A DNA stretch of 64,000 nt, from NCBI RefSeq assembly GCF_021432085.1, contig NZ_CP090366.1, positions 4,588,001 to 4,652,000 on the forward strand, in the 5' to 3' direction. Below the pieces are notes generated by a model. That model saw only the letters and a program-made list of their open reading frames with translations, was not told the DNA's origin and ran no database searches. Below, piece after piece: positions 1-8,983 of the stretch (the stretch's first letter is position 1; the number at the start of each line of letters is the position of its first letter). A program made the position numbers and the translations under genes. Origin of the DNA: Stutzerimonas kunmingensis. Its GTDB lineage: Bacteria > Pseudomonadota > Gammaproteobacteria > Pseudomonadales > Pseudomonadaceae.

Positions 1-1979
1 TGTCCTGGCTACGCCGTGGTGGCCTGTATCAGGGCGAGGCGGTCGACCCGACATTGCACGACGCCTACCGCCGCGATCTGGAAACGCTGCTGCTGCCACG
101 GGTCGCCCGGCAGCTGGAAGCGCAGATCCGCGCCAACCTGAATGATCGCGAACAGCTGCTCGGCAGCCTGCGCGCATACCTCATGCTGAACCTTGCCGAA
201 CGCCGTGATGCGGCGTTTCTCAAGGACTGGCTGGCCGCCGACTGGTCGCTGCGCCATCCCGGCAATGCCGTGGCACAGCAGGGACTCAACACGCACTTTG
301 CGCGGCTGCTGGAAGAATCCTTTGCGCCGTATCAGCTGAACGACAATCTGGTGGCCAAGGCCCGTGCCCAGCTACGCAGCGAATCGCTGGCGGCGGTGGT
401 GTACCGCATGCTGCGCGATCAGGCGCGCAACCTTCCCGACTATCGACTGAACACCCAGCTCGGCCCGCAGGCGCCACTATTCGTCGGTGGCGATTACACG
501 ATTCCCGGCTTCTATACCCAGCGCGGCTACCAAAAACTGTTCGTCGCTCAGGGCGCCGATCTGGTCAGCGAAATCCTCCGCGACAACTGGGTGCTGGGCG
601 AAGGCGACAGCCTCAGCGCCAAGGACCTCGGCCGTCTGCTGGTGGAAATGGAGCAGCTGTACTTCCGCGATTATGCCGCGCACTGGAGTGAAGCGATCGC
701 CCAGCTGAACATCCTCCCCGCCGGTAGTGCGGCCCTGGGTGCCGCGCAGCTCGCCGGGCTCACCGCTGCCAACTCGCCGCTGCTGCAACTGCTGCTGGAA
801 GTACGCGAGAACACCCGCTTCGCCGGTCTGGCCGAGGCGACCGCCGGGGCCGGCGAGCTGGCCGAAGCGGCGCAAGGCGCGGGCGGCAAGCTCGGCAAGG
901 CGGCCAAGCTGGCCACCGCTGCAGCCGAGCAGGCCCAGGCCGCCATGCTGAAGAATATCCCGGACACCGCGCGCAAGACCCTGGAGCGCCGCTTCGCACC
1001 GCTGCACCAGCTGCTCGACGAGAACGGCGCGGCTGGCCGAGAGCTGACGGCAAGCCTGCAGGCACTCGATGCTCTGCAATTGCAACTGGCCTCGCTGGCC
1101 CACGCCAGCGCACCGGAACAGGCCGCATTCGAGATGGCCAAGGCGCGCATGGGCGGTCAGCGCGACGCCATCAACCAGCTGCGCAGCAGTGCTGCTCGCC
1201 TACCGCAACCGGTCGGCAAGTGGCTGGGACTGCTGGCCGAGGACAGCTGGTCGCTGGTGCTCAGCGACGCCTATCACTACCTCAACCAGCGCTATCGCAA
1301 CGAGCTCTACGCCAGCTACCGCGGTTCGCTGCGCGAGCGTTACCCATTCAGCGCCCACAGCGCCAGCGACGTCGCCCTCGCCGACTTCCGCGAGTTCTTC
1401 AAGGCCCAGGGCCTGGCGGACAGCTTCTTCGAGCGCTACCTCAAGCCCTTCGTCAGCGGCAGCGCCGGCCAGTACCGGTTACGCCGGGTCGACGGTCGCG
1501 GCCTGCCGTTGTCCGAGCAGTTCCTCGCGCAGATGAGCCGCGCGCAAACCATTCGCCGCAGCTTCTTCGCCGAGAACCCCAACGAGCCGCTGATCCTGTT
1601 CAAGCTCGAGCCCTATTCGCTGGATTCGAGCCTCGGCCGGGCCGACTTCCGCTTCGGCAACCAGCAGATGGAGTATCGCCACGGTCCGATCGTGCAGACC
1701 GCATTCCGCTGGCCAGCCGAGGCCGACGACGGGCGCACCAGCCTGGTGGTGGAAGAACTCGGCGGCCGTCGCGTCGGCATCGAGAAGAACACCGGGCCCT
1801 GGTCGCTGTTCCGCTTGATCGACCTAATGCAGGTCGACTACCACAGCGGCCGCGACGTGCTGATGCTCAAGGCCGATCTCGGCGGCCTGCGCGCCAACTA
1901 CCTGCTGCATGCCCAGCGCTCGCCGAATCCGTTCGACCTCGCGCTGCTGCGCGGCTTCAAGCTGCCGGCAACACTGTGA
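1..1979 (+). CDS. tssM: TssM/IcmF, type VI secretion membrane-complex protein (5' end outside window)
   Basis: This is the C-terminal ~658 residues of TssM, the inner-membrane protein that forms the T6SS envelope complex with TssJ and TssL. The frame is already open at base 3, and the first apparent start (TTG at 54) lies inside conserved coding sequence, so the gene begins upstream. What remains is the periplasmic part: a helical IcmF-related region with the YRRDLETLLLPRV stretch near the start and the C-terminal beta-rich domain ending around FKLPATL. The stop at 1977-1979 shares a base with the next ATG, so it is tightly coupled to the phosphatase gene. TssM followed by phosphatase and kinase is the order of the P. 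aeruginosa H2-T6SS (icmF2-stp1-stk1), which suggests an H2-like system. Family call is firm; subtype is inferred from neighbours. Confidence 0.93.
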   Translation, partial: SWLRRGGLYQGEAVDPTLHDAYRRDLETLLLPRVARQLEAQIRANLNDREQLLGSLRAYLMLNLAERRDAAFLKDWLAADWSLRHPGNAVAQQGLNTHFARLLEESFAPYQLNDNLVAKARAQLRSESLAAVVYRMLRDQARNLPDYRLNTQLGPQAPLFVGGDYTIPGFYTQRGYQKLFVAQGADLVSEILRDNWVLGEGDSLSAKDLGRLLVEMEQLYFRDYAAHWSEAIAQLNILPAGSAALGAAQLAGLTAANSPLLQLLLEVRENTRFAGLAEATAGAGELAEAAQGAGGKLGKAAKLATAAAEQAQAAMLKNIPDTARKTLERRFAPLHQLLDENGAAGRELTASLQALDALQLQLASLAHASAPEQAAFEMAKARMGGQRDAINQLRSSAARLPQPVGKWLGLLAEDSWSLVLSDAYHYLNQRYRNELYASYRGSLRERYPFSAHSASDVALADFREFFKAQGLADSFFERYLKPFVSGSAGQYRLRRVDGRGLPLSEQFLAQMSRAQTIRRSFFAENPNEPLILFKLEPYSLDSSLGRADFRFGNQQMEYRHGPIVQTAFRWPAEADDGRTSLVVEELGGRRVGIEKNTGPWSLFRLIDLMQVDYHSGRDVLMLKADLGGLRANYLLHAQRSPNPFDLALLRGFKLPATL

Positions 1980-2710
1980 TGAGTGCAACGGTGTGCAGCT
2001 GGCGCAGCGCGGCGCGCACCGACACCGGCAAGGTGCGGGCGCGCAACGAAGATGCCTTCCTCGACCTGCCGCAGGCCGGCCTCTGGGCCGTGGCCGACGG
2101 CATGGGCGGACACCAGAACGGCGCGCTGGCGAGTCGCCTGATCGTCGAGCAGCTGGCCGATCTGTCCTCTACGGGCGACCTGCCAGAGCGGGTGCTGGCG
2201 CTGCGGTGCTGCCTGCACGAGCTGAATCGCCGGCTCAGCCAGGAACTGACGGTCACCGCCGAACGCCCGGACCCGGTGATCGGCAGCACCGTGGTCGCCC
2301 TGCTCGTGGAGGATGACCGCGCGGCATGCATCTGGGCCGGCGACAGCCGCTGTTATCTGTGGCGCAGTGGGCGGCTCTATCAGCTATCGCGGGATCATTC
2401 GCTGTTGCAGCAGCTGCTCGACGAGCAACAACTGACCCCCGTACAAGCAGCCAGGCATCCTGCGGCCCATGCGCTGACCCGCGCCATCGGGGCCAGTGAA
2501 AAGCTGGAGCTGGATATCCTCGAGTTCGACGTGTTTCCCGGTGACACGCTGCTGCTGTGCAGCGATGGGCTTCATCAAAGCATGTCCGCCGATGCCCTCG
2601 GTGCGGCACTCAGCCTGCCATCCACTCACCTGTCACTCGAAAGGCTGTTTCGTCAGGCATTGAAGGGGCCGGCGCGGGACAACCTTAGCGCCGTGGTGAT
2701 CCGCCGATGA
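1979..2710 (+). CDS. stp1: PP2C-family Ser/Thr protein phosphatase of the T6SS cluster (Stp1-like)
   Basis: A 243-residue PPM/PP2C phosphatase expected to reverse phosphorylation by the kinase next door. The start is the ATG at 1979, overlapping the tssM stop; the open frame extends far upstream inside tssM but that part is out-of-frame shadow. Metal-binding and catalytic motifs are intact: RARNEDAFLD near residue 20, VADGMGGH near 40, the AGDSRCYLWR block in the middle, LCSDGLHQ near 190 and DNLSAVVIRR at the end. There is no signal peptide or membrane segment, so it is cytoplasmic. The ATGA overlap with the kinase indicates translational coupling. In P. aeruginosa the equivalent pair Stp1/Stk1 (PA1670/PA1671) sits at the end of the H2-T6SS cluster. 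Confidence 0.92.
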   Translation: MSATVCSWRSAARTDTGKVRARNEDAFLDLPQAGLWAVADGMGGHQNGALASRLIVEQLADLSSTGDLPERVLALRCCLHELNRRLSQELTVTAERPDPVIGSTVVALLVEDDRAACIWAGDSRCYLWRSGRLYQLSRDHSLLQQLLDEQQLTPVQAARHPAAHALTRAIGASEKLELDILEFDVFPGDTLLLCSDGLHQSMSADALGAALSLPSTHLSLERLFRQALKGPARDNLSAVVIRR

Positions 2711-3684
2711 ACGCACCGCAACTGCAGGCCAGCGACCTCACCTACTTTGCCCTGACGTCCACCGCGGCCACGCCAGCAGCGGTCAAACCGAAGACAGCCC
2801 CTGGCGAGCTGCCGGACGTGCTCGGTGGCCGCTACCGGATCGAGCGCCTGCTCGGCGTCGGCGGCATGGGTGAGGTCTATCGCGCGCGCGATCTGCTGCG
2901 CGAACAGTTTGGTGATCCGGAACCTTACGTGGCGCTGAAGACGCTCAGCGAGGATTTCGCCGAATACCCGGACGCCAGCGCGCTGCTCTACAGCGAGTAC
3001 GCACTGACGACACGCCTCAGCCATCGGCATGTGGTGCGCCTGTACAACTTCGATATCGACCCGGCCAGCCAGCGCGCCTTCATCACCCTGGAACTGCTCA
3101 AGGGGCCAACCCTCGACCAACTGCTGTGCGAACGCCCGCAGGGCATAGCCTGGAGCGAACTGCAGGGCATCGCGCTACCGCTGCTGGAAGCGCTGAGCTA
3201 TTCCCACAGCCTGGGCGTGCTGCATGGCGACCTGAAGCCGAGCAATGTGATGCTCGCCGAGGACGGCCTGCGCCTGTTCGACTACGGCCTCGGCCAGCCG
3301 CTGGAAGGCCTGCTACCCGGTCTGCCGCGCCTGTGTCGCACGCGTTTTGCGGCTTGGACGCCGCGCTATGCGGCACTGGAACTGCTCGACGGCGGCGAGC
3401 TGACCGCCAGCGCCGATATCTATGCGCTGGCCTGCGTGCTCTACGAACTGGCCAGCGGCAGCCATCCGTTTCGCCGGCTCAGCGCTCGCCAGGCCAAGGC
3501 GATGGAGCTGGATAGCACCCTGCAGCGCCCGCCGCAGCTTCCCGCGCATTGCTGGCCAGCCCTACGCACAGCACTGGCGTTCGACGCAGCGCAGCGCTCG
3601 ATCGATGCAGCAGGCTTGCTGCAGGCCTTCAGCCGCCCCGCACCGAGCCGCTTGCAGCGCTGGTTCGGTCACTCCCACGGATGA
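2707..3684 (+). CDS. stk1: Ser/Thr protein kinase of the T6SS cluster (Stk1-like)
   Basis: A 325-residue Hanks-type kinase. The glycine loop reads LLGVGGMGEVYRARD (about residues 50-65), the ATP-orienting lysine is Lys78 in VALK, the catalytic aspartate is Asp175 in HGDLKPSN, and the metal-binding aspartate is Asp192 in DYG. Two positions differ from the textbook motifs: HRD is HGD and DFG is DYG. Loss of the arginine is typical of kinases that do not depend on activation-loop phosphorylation. There is no transmembrane segment or C-terminal von Willebrand domain, so this is the short Stk1 type rather than PpkA. It overlaps the phosphatase by four bases. The natural substrate is unknown. Confidence 0.92.
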   Translation: MNAPQLQASDLTYFALTSTAATPAAVKPKTAPGELPDVLGGRYRIERLLGVGGMGEVYRARDLLREQFGDPEPYVALKTLSEDFAEYPDASALLYSEYALTTRLSHRHVVRLYNFDIDPASQRAFITLELLKGPTLDQLLCERPQGIAWSELQGIALPLLEALSYSHSLGVLHGDLKPSNVMLAEDGLRLFDYGLGQPLEGLLPGLPRLCRTRFAAWTPRYAALELLDGGELTASADIYALACVLYELASGSHPFRRLSARQAKAMELDSTLQRPPQLPAHCWPALRTALAFDAAQRSIDAAGLLQAFSRPAPSRLQRWFGHSHG

Positions 3685-3705
3685 CATCAGGACAAGGAAA
3701 GCCCC

Positions 3706-5754
3706 ATGTTCAACGCGGCCAATGAAACCCACTTCAGCCTGACGCTCGAAGGCGTGGAGCACGATCTGCAGGTCCTCGCCTTCAGTGGTCGGGAAGCCAT
3801 CAGCCAACCGTACCGCTTCGACCTCGAGCTGATCAGCGAGCTGCCTGATCTGGATCTGCAGGCGCTGCTGCATAAACCCGCCTTTCTCGCTTTCGACCCC
3901 GCCGGCATGGGCATCCACGGCCTGGTCCACCGCATCGCCCAGGGTGAATCGGGCAAACGCTTGACCCGCTATCGCCTTACGCTCGTTCCGCAACTGGCCT
4001 ATCTCGCGCATCGCACCAACCAGCGCATCTTCCAGCACCTCAGCGTGCCGCAGATCATCGCCCAGGTGCTCGAGGAGCACGGCATCCAGGCCGATGTCTA
4101 CCGCTTCCAACTCGGCCCAGTGATCTACCCGCCGCGCGAATATTGCGTGCAGTACGACGAAACCGACCTGCACTTCATCCAGCGCCTGTGTGAGGAAGAA
4201 GGTATCCATTACCACTTCGAGCACAGCACCAGAGGTCATGTGCTGGTTTTCGGCGATGACCAGACCAGCTTCGCCAGACTCGGCCAGCCGACCGCCTATC
4301 TGCAGGACAACGGCATGACGGCCGACGAGCCGGTGATCAAGCGCTTCGCCGTGCGTGTCGCGACACGCACCAGCCGCGTCAGCCGTCGTGACTATGATTT
4401 CGAGCAGCCCAGATTACTGATGGAAGCGGCCTATCGCGCCGAGCCAGCACAGGCCTCCAACTCGCAACCAGACCTCGAAGACTACGACTATCCGGGTCGC
4501 TTCACCGAGCGCGCCCGTGGCAAGCAGATGTCGCAACGCGCTCTGGAGCGCCATCGCAGCGATTACCGCCTCGCCGAGGGCGGCAGCGACCAGCCGCAGC
4601 TGGTCAGCGGTCATCTACTGGAAATCTCCGACCACCCGCGCCGCGAATGGAACGACCTCTGGCTGCTCACCGAAGTGCTGCATGAAGGCAAGCAGCCGCA
4701 GGTGTTGGAAGAGTCGATCACCAATAACGTCGATACCGGTGACGGCTTTGCCCAGGGCTACCGCAACCGTTTCAGCGCCACGCCCTGGGACATTCCTTTC
4801 CGTCCGCCGCTGAACCATCAGAAGCCGAAGGTTCTCGGCAGCCAGACCGCCGTAGTTACCGGGCCGGCGGGCGAAGAAATCCACTGCGATGAATACGGCC
4901 GCGTGCGCGTCCAGTTCCACTGGGACCGCGAAGGCCAGGCCGACGACAAGACCAGCTGCTGGCTGCGCGTGTCGTCCAGCTGGGCCGGCGACCGCTACGG
5001 CGGCATCGCCATCCCGCGGGTCGGCATGGAAGTGCTGGTGACCTTCCTCGAAGGCGACCCCGATCAGCCGCTGGTGACCGGTTGCCTCTACCACAAGGAA
5101 CACCAGGTTCCCTACGACCTGCCGGCGAACAAGACCCGCACGGTGTTCAAGACCCTCAGCTCACCAGGCGGTGGCGGCTACAACGAACTGCGCGTCGAAG
5201 ACCGCAAGGGCGCCGAGCAGATCTACATTCACGCCCAGCGCGACTGGGACGAGAACATCGAGCACGACCAGAAGATCCGCGTCGGCCACGAGCGTCACGA
5301 CACGGTGGAGGCCAACAGCTACAGCGAATTCCGCGCCGAGGAGCACCTGGCCGTTGCCGGCGACCGCAAGGTCGAAGTCAAACCCCACGACCACCTCACC
5401 GTCGGCCAGACCCAGCACATCAAGCTCGGCACTGCCCATCTGACCAAGGCCGGCCGCGAGATCCACCTCAAGGCCGGGCAGAAAATGGTCATCGAAGCCG
5501 GCATCGAGCTGACCCTCAAGGCCGGCGGCAGCTTCATCAAGCTCGACCCGGTCGGCATCACCGTCTCCGGCCCGCTGGCACGAATAAACGCCGGCGGCTC
5601 GCCGGGCAAGGGCTCGGGGATCAAGATCAAATCACCGGTGCTGCCGGGAATGGCCGATAGCGACAAGGCCGGAAGCCTACTGGAGCAGGCAATGCCAAGT
5701 GAGGCGGACAGCCTGCTCAGCAAACGCAAGCGCTCGCTCAATTTTTCAGGCTAA
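3706..5754 (+). CDS. vgrG: VgrG, type VI secretion spike protein
   Basis: A 682-residue VgrG (TssI), the trimeric spike that tips the Hcp tube and carries effectors. The N-terminal gp27-like half covers roughly residues 1-380; the gp5-like OB fold follows, with the VgrG signature around CDEYGRVRVQFHWDREG and SSSWAGDRYGGIAIPRVGMEV. The remainder is the repetitive needle with a DUF2345-like tail (HLKAGQKMVIEAG, LTLKAGGSFIKL). The last ~40 residues are short and charged, so no extra toxin domain is fused. A good ribosome-binding site (AAGGAAAG) precedes the ATG by a few bases. It lies 21 bp after the kinase gene and immediately before a cell-wall hydrolase, which is the standard arrangement for a VgrG with its cargo effector. 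Confidence 0.96.
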   Translation: MFNAANETHFSLTLEGVEHDLQVLAFSGREAISQPYRFDLELISELPDLDLQALLHKPAFLAFDPAGMGIHGLVHRIAQGESGKRLTRYRLTLVPQLAYLAHRTNQRIFQHLSVPQIIAQVLEEHGIQADVYRFQLGPVIYPPREYCVQYDETDLHFIQRLCEEEGIHYHFEHSTRGHVLVFGDDQTSFARLGQPTAYLQDNGMTADEPVIKRFAVRVATRTSRVSRRDYDFEQPRLLMEAAYRAEPAQASNSQPDLEDYDYPGRFTERARGKQMSQRALERHRSDYRLAEGGSDQPQLVSGHLLEISDHPRREWNDLWLLTEVLHEGKQPQVLEESITNNVDTGDGFAQGYRNRFSATPWDIPFRPPLNHQKPKVLGSQTAVVTGPAGEEIHCDEYGRVRVQFHWDREGQADDKTSCWLRVSSSWAGDRYGGIAIPRVGMEVLVTFLEGDPDQPLVTGCLYHKEHQVPYDLPANKTRTVFKTLSSPGGGGYNELRVEDRKGAEQIYIHAQRDWDENIEHDQKIRVGHERHDTVEANSYSEFRAEEHLAVAGDRKVEVKPHDHLTVGQTQHIKLGTAHLTKAGREIHLKAGQKMVIEAGIELTLKAGGSFIKLDPVGITVSGPLARINAGGSPGKGSGIKIKSPVLPGMADSDKAGSLLEQAMPSEADSLLSKRKRSLNFSG

Positions 5755-5764
5755 GAAAAGGACA

Positions 5765-5786
5765 GAGCCGGCTGCCCCGCCGGCTC
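5765..5786 (+). other. Stem-loop between vgrG and the effector gene
   Basis: GAGCCGGC and GCCGGCTC form a perfect 8-bp stem with a six-base loop, starting 10 bases after the vgrG stop. No U-run follows, so it is not a standard terminator. It could be an RNA stabiliser or partial attenuator that lowers effector output relative to VgrG; that role is inference. Confidence 0.5.
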
Positions 5787-5807
5787 GAACGCAAGGATGC
5801 ATCGAAC

Positions 5808-8126
5808 ATGAACCAATCCAACCCGATCAGCTGGGCATACCCGTTTCCTGGCAAGGACAGCAGCAACAATGCGCTGCAGCTGCTTACGCATATGGCCCAG
5901 GCCAAGGGCGGGTTCTACCCCACCGGCGAGAACGGCTTATGGCATGGCGGCGTGCACTTCGACGAAGGCACGAGTGCTGCATTCGACCAGTCGAGTGTGC
6001 GCTGTATCGCCGACGGAGAAGTAATTGCCTACCGCATCGATGAGCGCTACCTGGTCAGCGAATTCACCGACGACATTCCGTTGGTCAAACGAGCGCCCTT
6101 TTCCACGGGGTTCGTTCTGGTCAAGCACAGCCTGCAGCCGCCGCCGCTGACGAACGCTGACGGCAGCATCGTCGAAGGGCAAACCCCTCCAAGCCTCACT
6201 CTCTACAGCCTGTACATGCACCTGCTGGATTGGGTGAGCTACCAGGCACAAGCGGACCTTCCGCGCCCCGCCTTCTGGGAAACCAAACGCTATACCGTGA
6301 ATACGCAGCACGATGGCCTGAGCGTTCGCGCAGGCCCGAGCAAGCACACCACCAAGCTGTCGGAGCTGTCCAAGGGTGCCGAGATCACCATCGGCGAGAC
6401 GGAAGGCGAGTTCAGCAAGCTGGTCAGCCTGATCAGCGGGACGGCACAACCCGCCCTATCAGCCGACGACGAGGGGCAACTGCCCGGCTATGTATCCACC
6501 AGCTTGCTCAAACCGCACAGCGAGCCAGCGGAATACGGCAAGGTCATCGTTCTCGACAGCGGGTTACCGATCAAGGCGGGTGACCTTATTGGCCATCCCG
6601 GCCTGTACCAGAACCACGACAGCGCCGCTCAGCGCATGGTCCATGTCGAACTGTTCAGCTGCGACGATGTGCCCGCCTTTATCGCCCGGAGCCGCGCCTG
6701 GGCCAGCCGCTTGCCGGACGACAAGAAAACCCTGCTCAAGGTCTACAAAGGTGCGAGCAAACTGATCACCCATCGGGACGATATCAATGCCGAGAACCCG
6801 CCCAAGTTGGACGACGATGGCACGCAGATCGGCGTCGACCTGATCATTCCGCAGTCCTTGCTGGATGGACTCTCCGCTTCGAGAAAAATCCAGGTCAAGG
6901 ATGGTGCTGACAACATTATGCGCTGGTGGCAGCTGGACGGCCTGTTCGCCGACGCCAACGGCAATCCCATCGACGGCTGGCTCGCCGAACAGGAGCTGAT
7001 CACTACTCGTCACAGCCCTTGGGAATGGGAAGGCTTCCAGTGCTTCGAGGAAACCGGAACGCCCATCGAAAAGCTCGCCTACGCCTTCAATGCCAGAGGC
7101 CTGCTAAGCGCAGACGAACAGCACAACTACCGGGCGCAGATCAGCAAAGCCGATGGCGGTCCAATCGTAACGCTCGCTCGACTCTACGATATCGCCGATA
7201 CCAACAAGGATGGCGTATTGACCAGCGCTGAAATCCAAGCCGCGCTGACCAGGCCTTGGCACGCCCAAGTGCTTGGCCAATTGGTCGCCAAATATGAAAG
7301 CGAGTGGTTCTGGAACAAGGGCAAGTGGGATGAGCTTGATCCCTTGTTAGCGGAGGAGCCCGGAAAACCGAACCTTGTTTGGGAGGTGGAAAAGCAGCGA
7401 ATCAAGACGTTGAGTTGGTGGAACGATCTGGCTGGGAGACATGGGATTCCTACGAGCGGAATAATGTGGAATATTTCACCAAACGGTTTCTTATCAAGCT
7501 TCGCCAACAGGGCTCTTCTGGTTTCTAGAGCAGCGCTTGCGTATATCATGAACTCAGCTTCCGACGAGATACTCGATAAGTACCTTCTTCCGATCAACAA
7601 TACGCTTGAAGCATTTGAAATAAATACACCTCTTCGTATAGCACATTTTTTGTCTCAAATAGGGCATGAAACCGGAGAGCTGCGGTACTCTGCGGAACTC
7701 AGCTCTGGCAAACAATACGAAGGTCGTTCAGACCTAGGCAACACCCAAGCAGGCGACGGGCAAAAATTTAAGGGGCGCGGACTCTTGCAAATAACTGGGC
7801 GAAGCAATTACGAAGCCTGCGAAGCCTTTCTAAAAAACATAAAAGAGTTCGAAAACCTCGATATTACAAGTTCCACTGAGCGCGCAGAGCAGCTGGCGTG
7901 CAATCCAAAGCTAGCAGCACTCGCATCCGGCTACTACTGGGCTAAGCTGAAACCTAACTTAAATGCAGCCGCTGATAGCGATGACTTATTCTGGGTATCA
8001 GTCTACGTGAATGGATGGGCAAGGCAGGACAGACCATTCTACCCAAACAGAAGCAAAGAACCTAACAACATGCATCACCGCGCGCAAATGCTGGAACGAG
8101 CAAAGCGAGCTTTGGGAATTTTATGA
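5808..8126 (+). CDS. Probable T6SS peptidoglycan-hydrolase effector (M23-like, SH3b, EF-hand, GH19)
   Basis: A 772-residue protein directly behind vgrG and without a signal peptide, as expected of a VgrG-delivered toxin. Four modules are visible. Residues ~1-150 and ~240-290 resemble a split, degenerate M23/LytM fold: His46-x3-His50 replaces the usual H-x3-D, LYMHL holds His138, and RMVHVEL holds His279, with Met where the first His of HxH is expected. Residues ~165-235 are an SH3b-like wall-binding domain. Residues 464-475 form a perfect EF-hand loop (DTNKDGVLTSAE). Residues ~560-772 are a GH19 lysozyme/chitinase-like domain with catalytic Glu621 in IGHETGEL and the FKGRGLLQITG motif. The last ~230 codons are much more AT-rich than the front, suggesting a swapped toxin tip. 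Lysis of glycan chains in the target periplasm is inferred. Confidence 0.85.
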   Translation: MNQSNPISWAYPFPGKDSSNNALQLLTHMAQAKGGFYPTGENGLWHGGVHFDEGTSAAFDQSSVRCIADGEVIAYRIDERYLVSEFTDDIPLVKRAPFSTGFVLVKHSLQPPPLTNADGSIVEGQTPPSLTLYSLYMHLLDWVSYQAQADLPRPAFWETKRYTVNTQHDGLSVRAGPSKHTTKLSELSKGAEITIGETEGEFSKLVSLISGTAQPALSADDEGQLPGYVSTSLLKPHSEPAEYGKVIVLDSGLPIKAGDLIGHPGLYQNHDSAAQRMVHVELFSCDDVPAFIARSRAWASRLPDDKKTLLKVYKGASKLITHRDDINAENPPKLDDDGTQIGVDLIIPQSLLDGLSASRKIQVKDGADNIMRWWQLDGLFADANGNPIDGWLAEQELITTRHSPWEWEGFQCFEETGTPIEKLAYAFNARGLLSADEQHNYRAQISKADGGPIVTLARLYDIADTNKDGVLTSAEIQAALTRPWHAQVLGQLVAKYESEWFWNKGKWDELDPLLAEEPGKPNLVWEVEKQRIKTLSWWNDLAGRHGIPTSGIMWNISPNGFLSSFANRALLVSRAALAYIMNSASDEILDKYLLPINNTLEAFEINTPLRIAHFLSQIGHETGELRYSAELSSGKQYEGRSDLGNTQAGDGQKFKGRGLLQITGRSNYEACEAFLKNIKEFENLDITSSTERAEQLACNPKLAALASGYYWAKLKPNLNAAADSDDLFWVSVYVNGWARQDRPFYPNRSKEPNNMHHRAQMLERAKRALGIL

Positions 8127-8983
8127 AGAGAGTTATCACTGCAGTTCTTTCATTAGCTTATCTGCACGTATGCCATGCGGAAACTGCATCTGTGACAGAG
8201 ATAATAGCCTATGAAGGCAAGGTCGCTGGAAGCGAAATTTTTATGACGCTATCGGAAACTGACGGCGATATTGTAGGAGGCTACCATTATAAAAAATATG
8301 GCACAGCCATACCGCTGCGAGGCTCAATTGAAAACAACCATATAATATTGATAGAAAAGTCCACCTTAGGCAAGGCAAAGATAAGTGCCGAGCTTGACAA
8401 TCAATTGATGAAGGGCACCTGGAAAGGTGACAGGATTAGCCACAGTATTCATGCCAGCGCCCTCAGCAAAAGCTACAAAAATCTCATTAACGGAATAGAC
8501 ATTTCAAAAAATCACCCAAGTACTAATATAGCAATTAAATTTATAGACGGCAGAACCCAAAATCTTGAAATAGAGACCCTAACGGATACCACATCGATCG
8601 TGTTCGAGGACTACAACTTCGACGGCTTCCCTGATTTGAGAGTACTCGAGAGCAGCACTGGTTCCAATACAACTTACATTGCATGGACTTACGAGCCAAG
8701 CAAAAAAGCATTTGAATACTCTGAGGAAATGTCAATGCTGTCGAGCCCTAAGGTCCTGCATAGCGAAAGGGCAATACTATCCTTATCTCGAGATGGCTGT
8801 TGTCGTTACATCGCCTCCAAATCAGCGGGCCACGAAAAGCACTCTGTCGAATTCGAGTATGAGAAGCTTACAGGGGTTGAACGCGTAACTGATTTAAAAA
8901 CAAATACAACCACAACTAGATTAATAAGCCAGAAATACTTCGAGCGAAAATATCTTACTCCCATGGGAGCTGATGGCTTATAG
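8123..8983 (+). CDS. Probable periplasmic immunity protein, XAC2610-like
   Basis: A 286-residue exported protein whose ATG overlaps the effector stop by four bases, so the two are translationally coupled. A signal peptide is clear (MKRVITAVLSLAYLHVCHA, then ETAS). Around residues 155-200 it has the sequence EDYNFDGFPDLRV followed by W-x-Y and a KAFEYS segment, which resembles the XAC2610 family; residues 163-171 form a DxNxDGxxD calcium-type loop. In Xanthomonas citri, XAC2610 is the immunity protein for XAC2609, a GH19 peptidoglycan hydrolase delivered by a type IV system, so the same immunity fold beside a GH19 effector makes sense. The gene is AT-rich compared with the core genome. Role as immunity is a strong inference; family membership is by eye. 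Confidence 0.72.
   Translation: MKRVITAVLSLAYLHVCHAETASVTEIIAYEGKVAGSEIFMTLSETDGDIVGGYHYKKYGTAIPLRGSIENNHIILIEKSTLGKAKISAELDNQLMKGTWKGDRISHSIHASALSKSYKNLINGIDISKNHPSTNIAIKFIDGRTQNLEIETLTDTTSIVFEDYNFDGFPDLRVLESSTGSNTTYIAWTYEPSKKAFEYSEEMSMLSSPKVLHSERAILSLSRDGCCRYIASKSAGHEKHSVEFEYEKLTGVERVTDLKTNTTTTRLISQKYFERKYLTPMGADGL

Noticed and set aside
1220-1978. Upstream extension of the phosphatase frame inside tssM
   Set aside because: Arg/Pro/Gln-rich out-of-frame translation; the phosphatase domain starts at the ATG at 1979.
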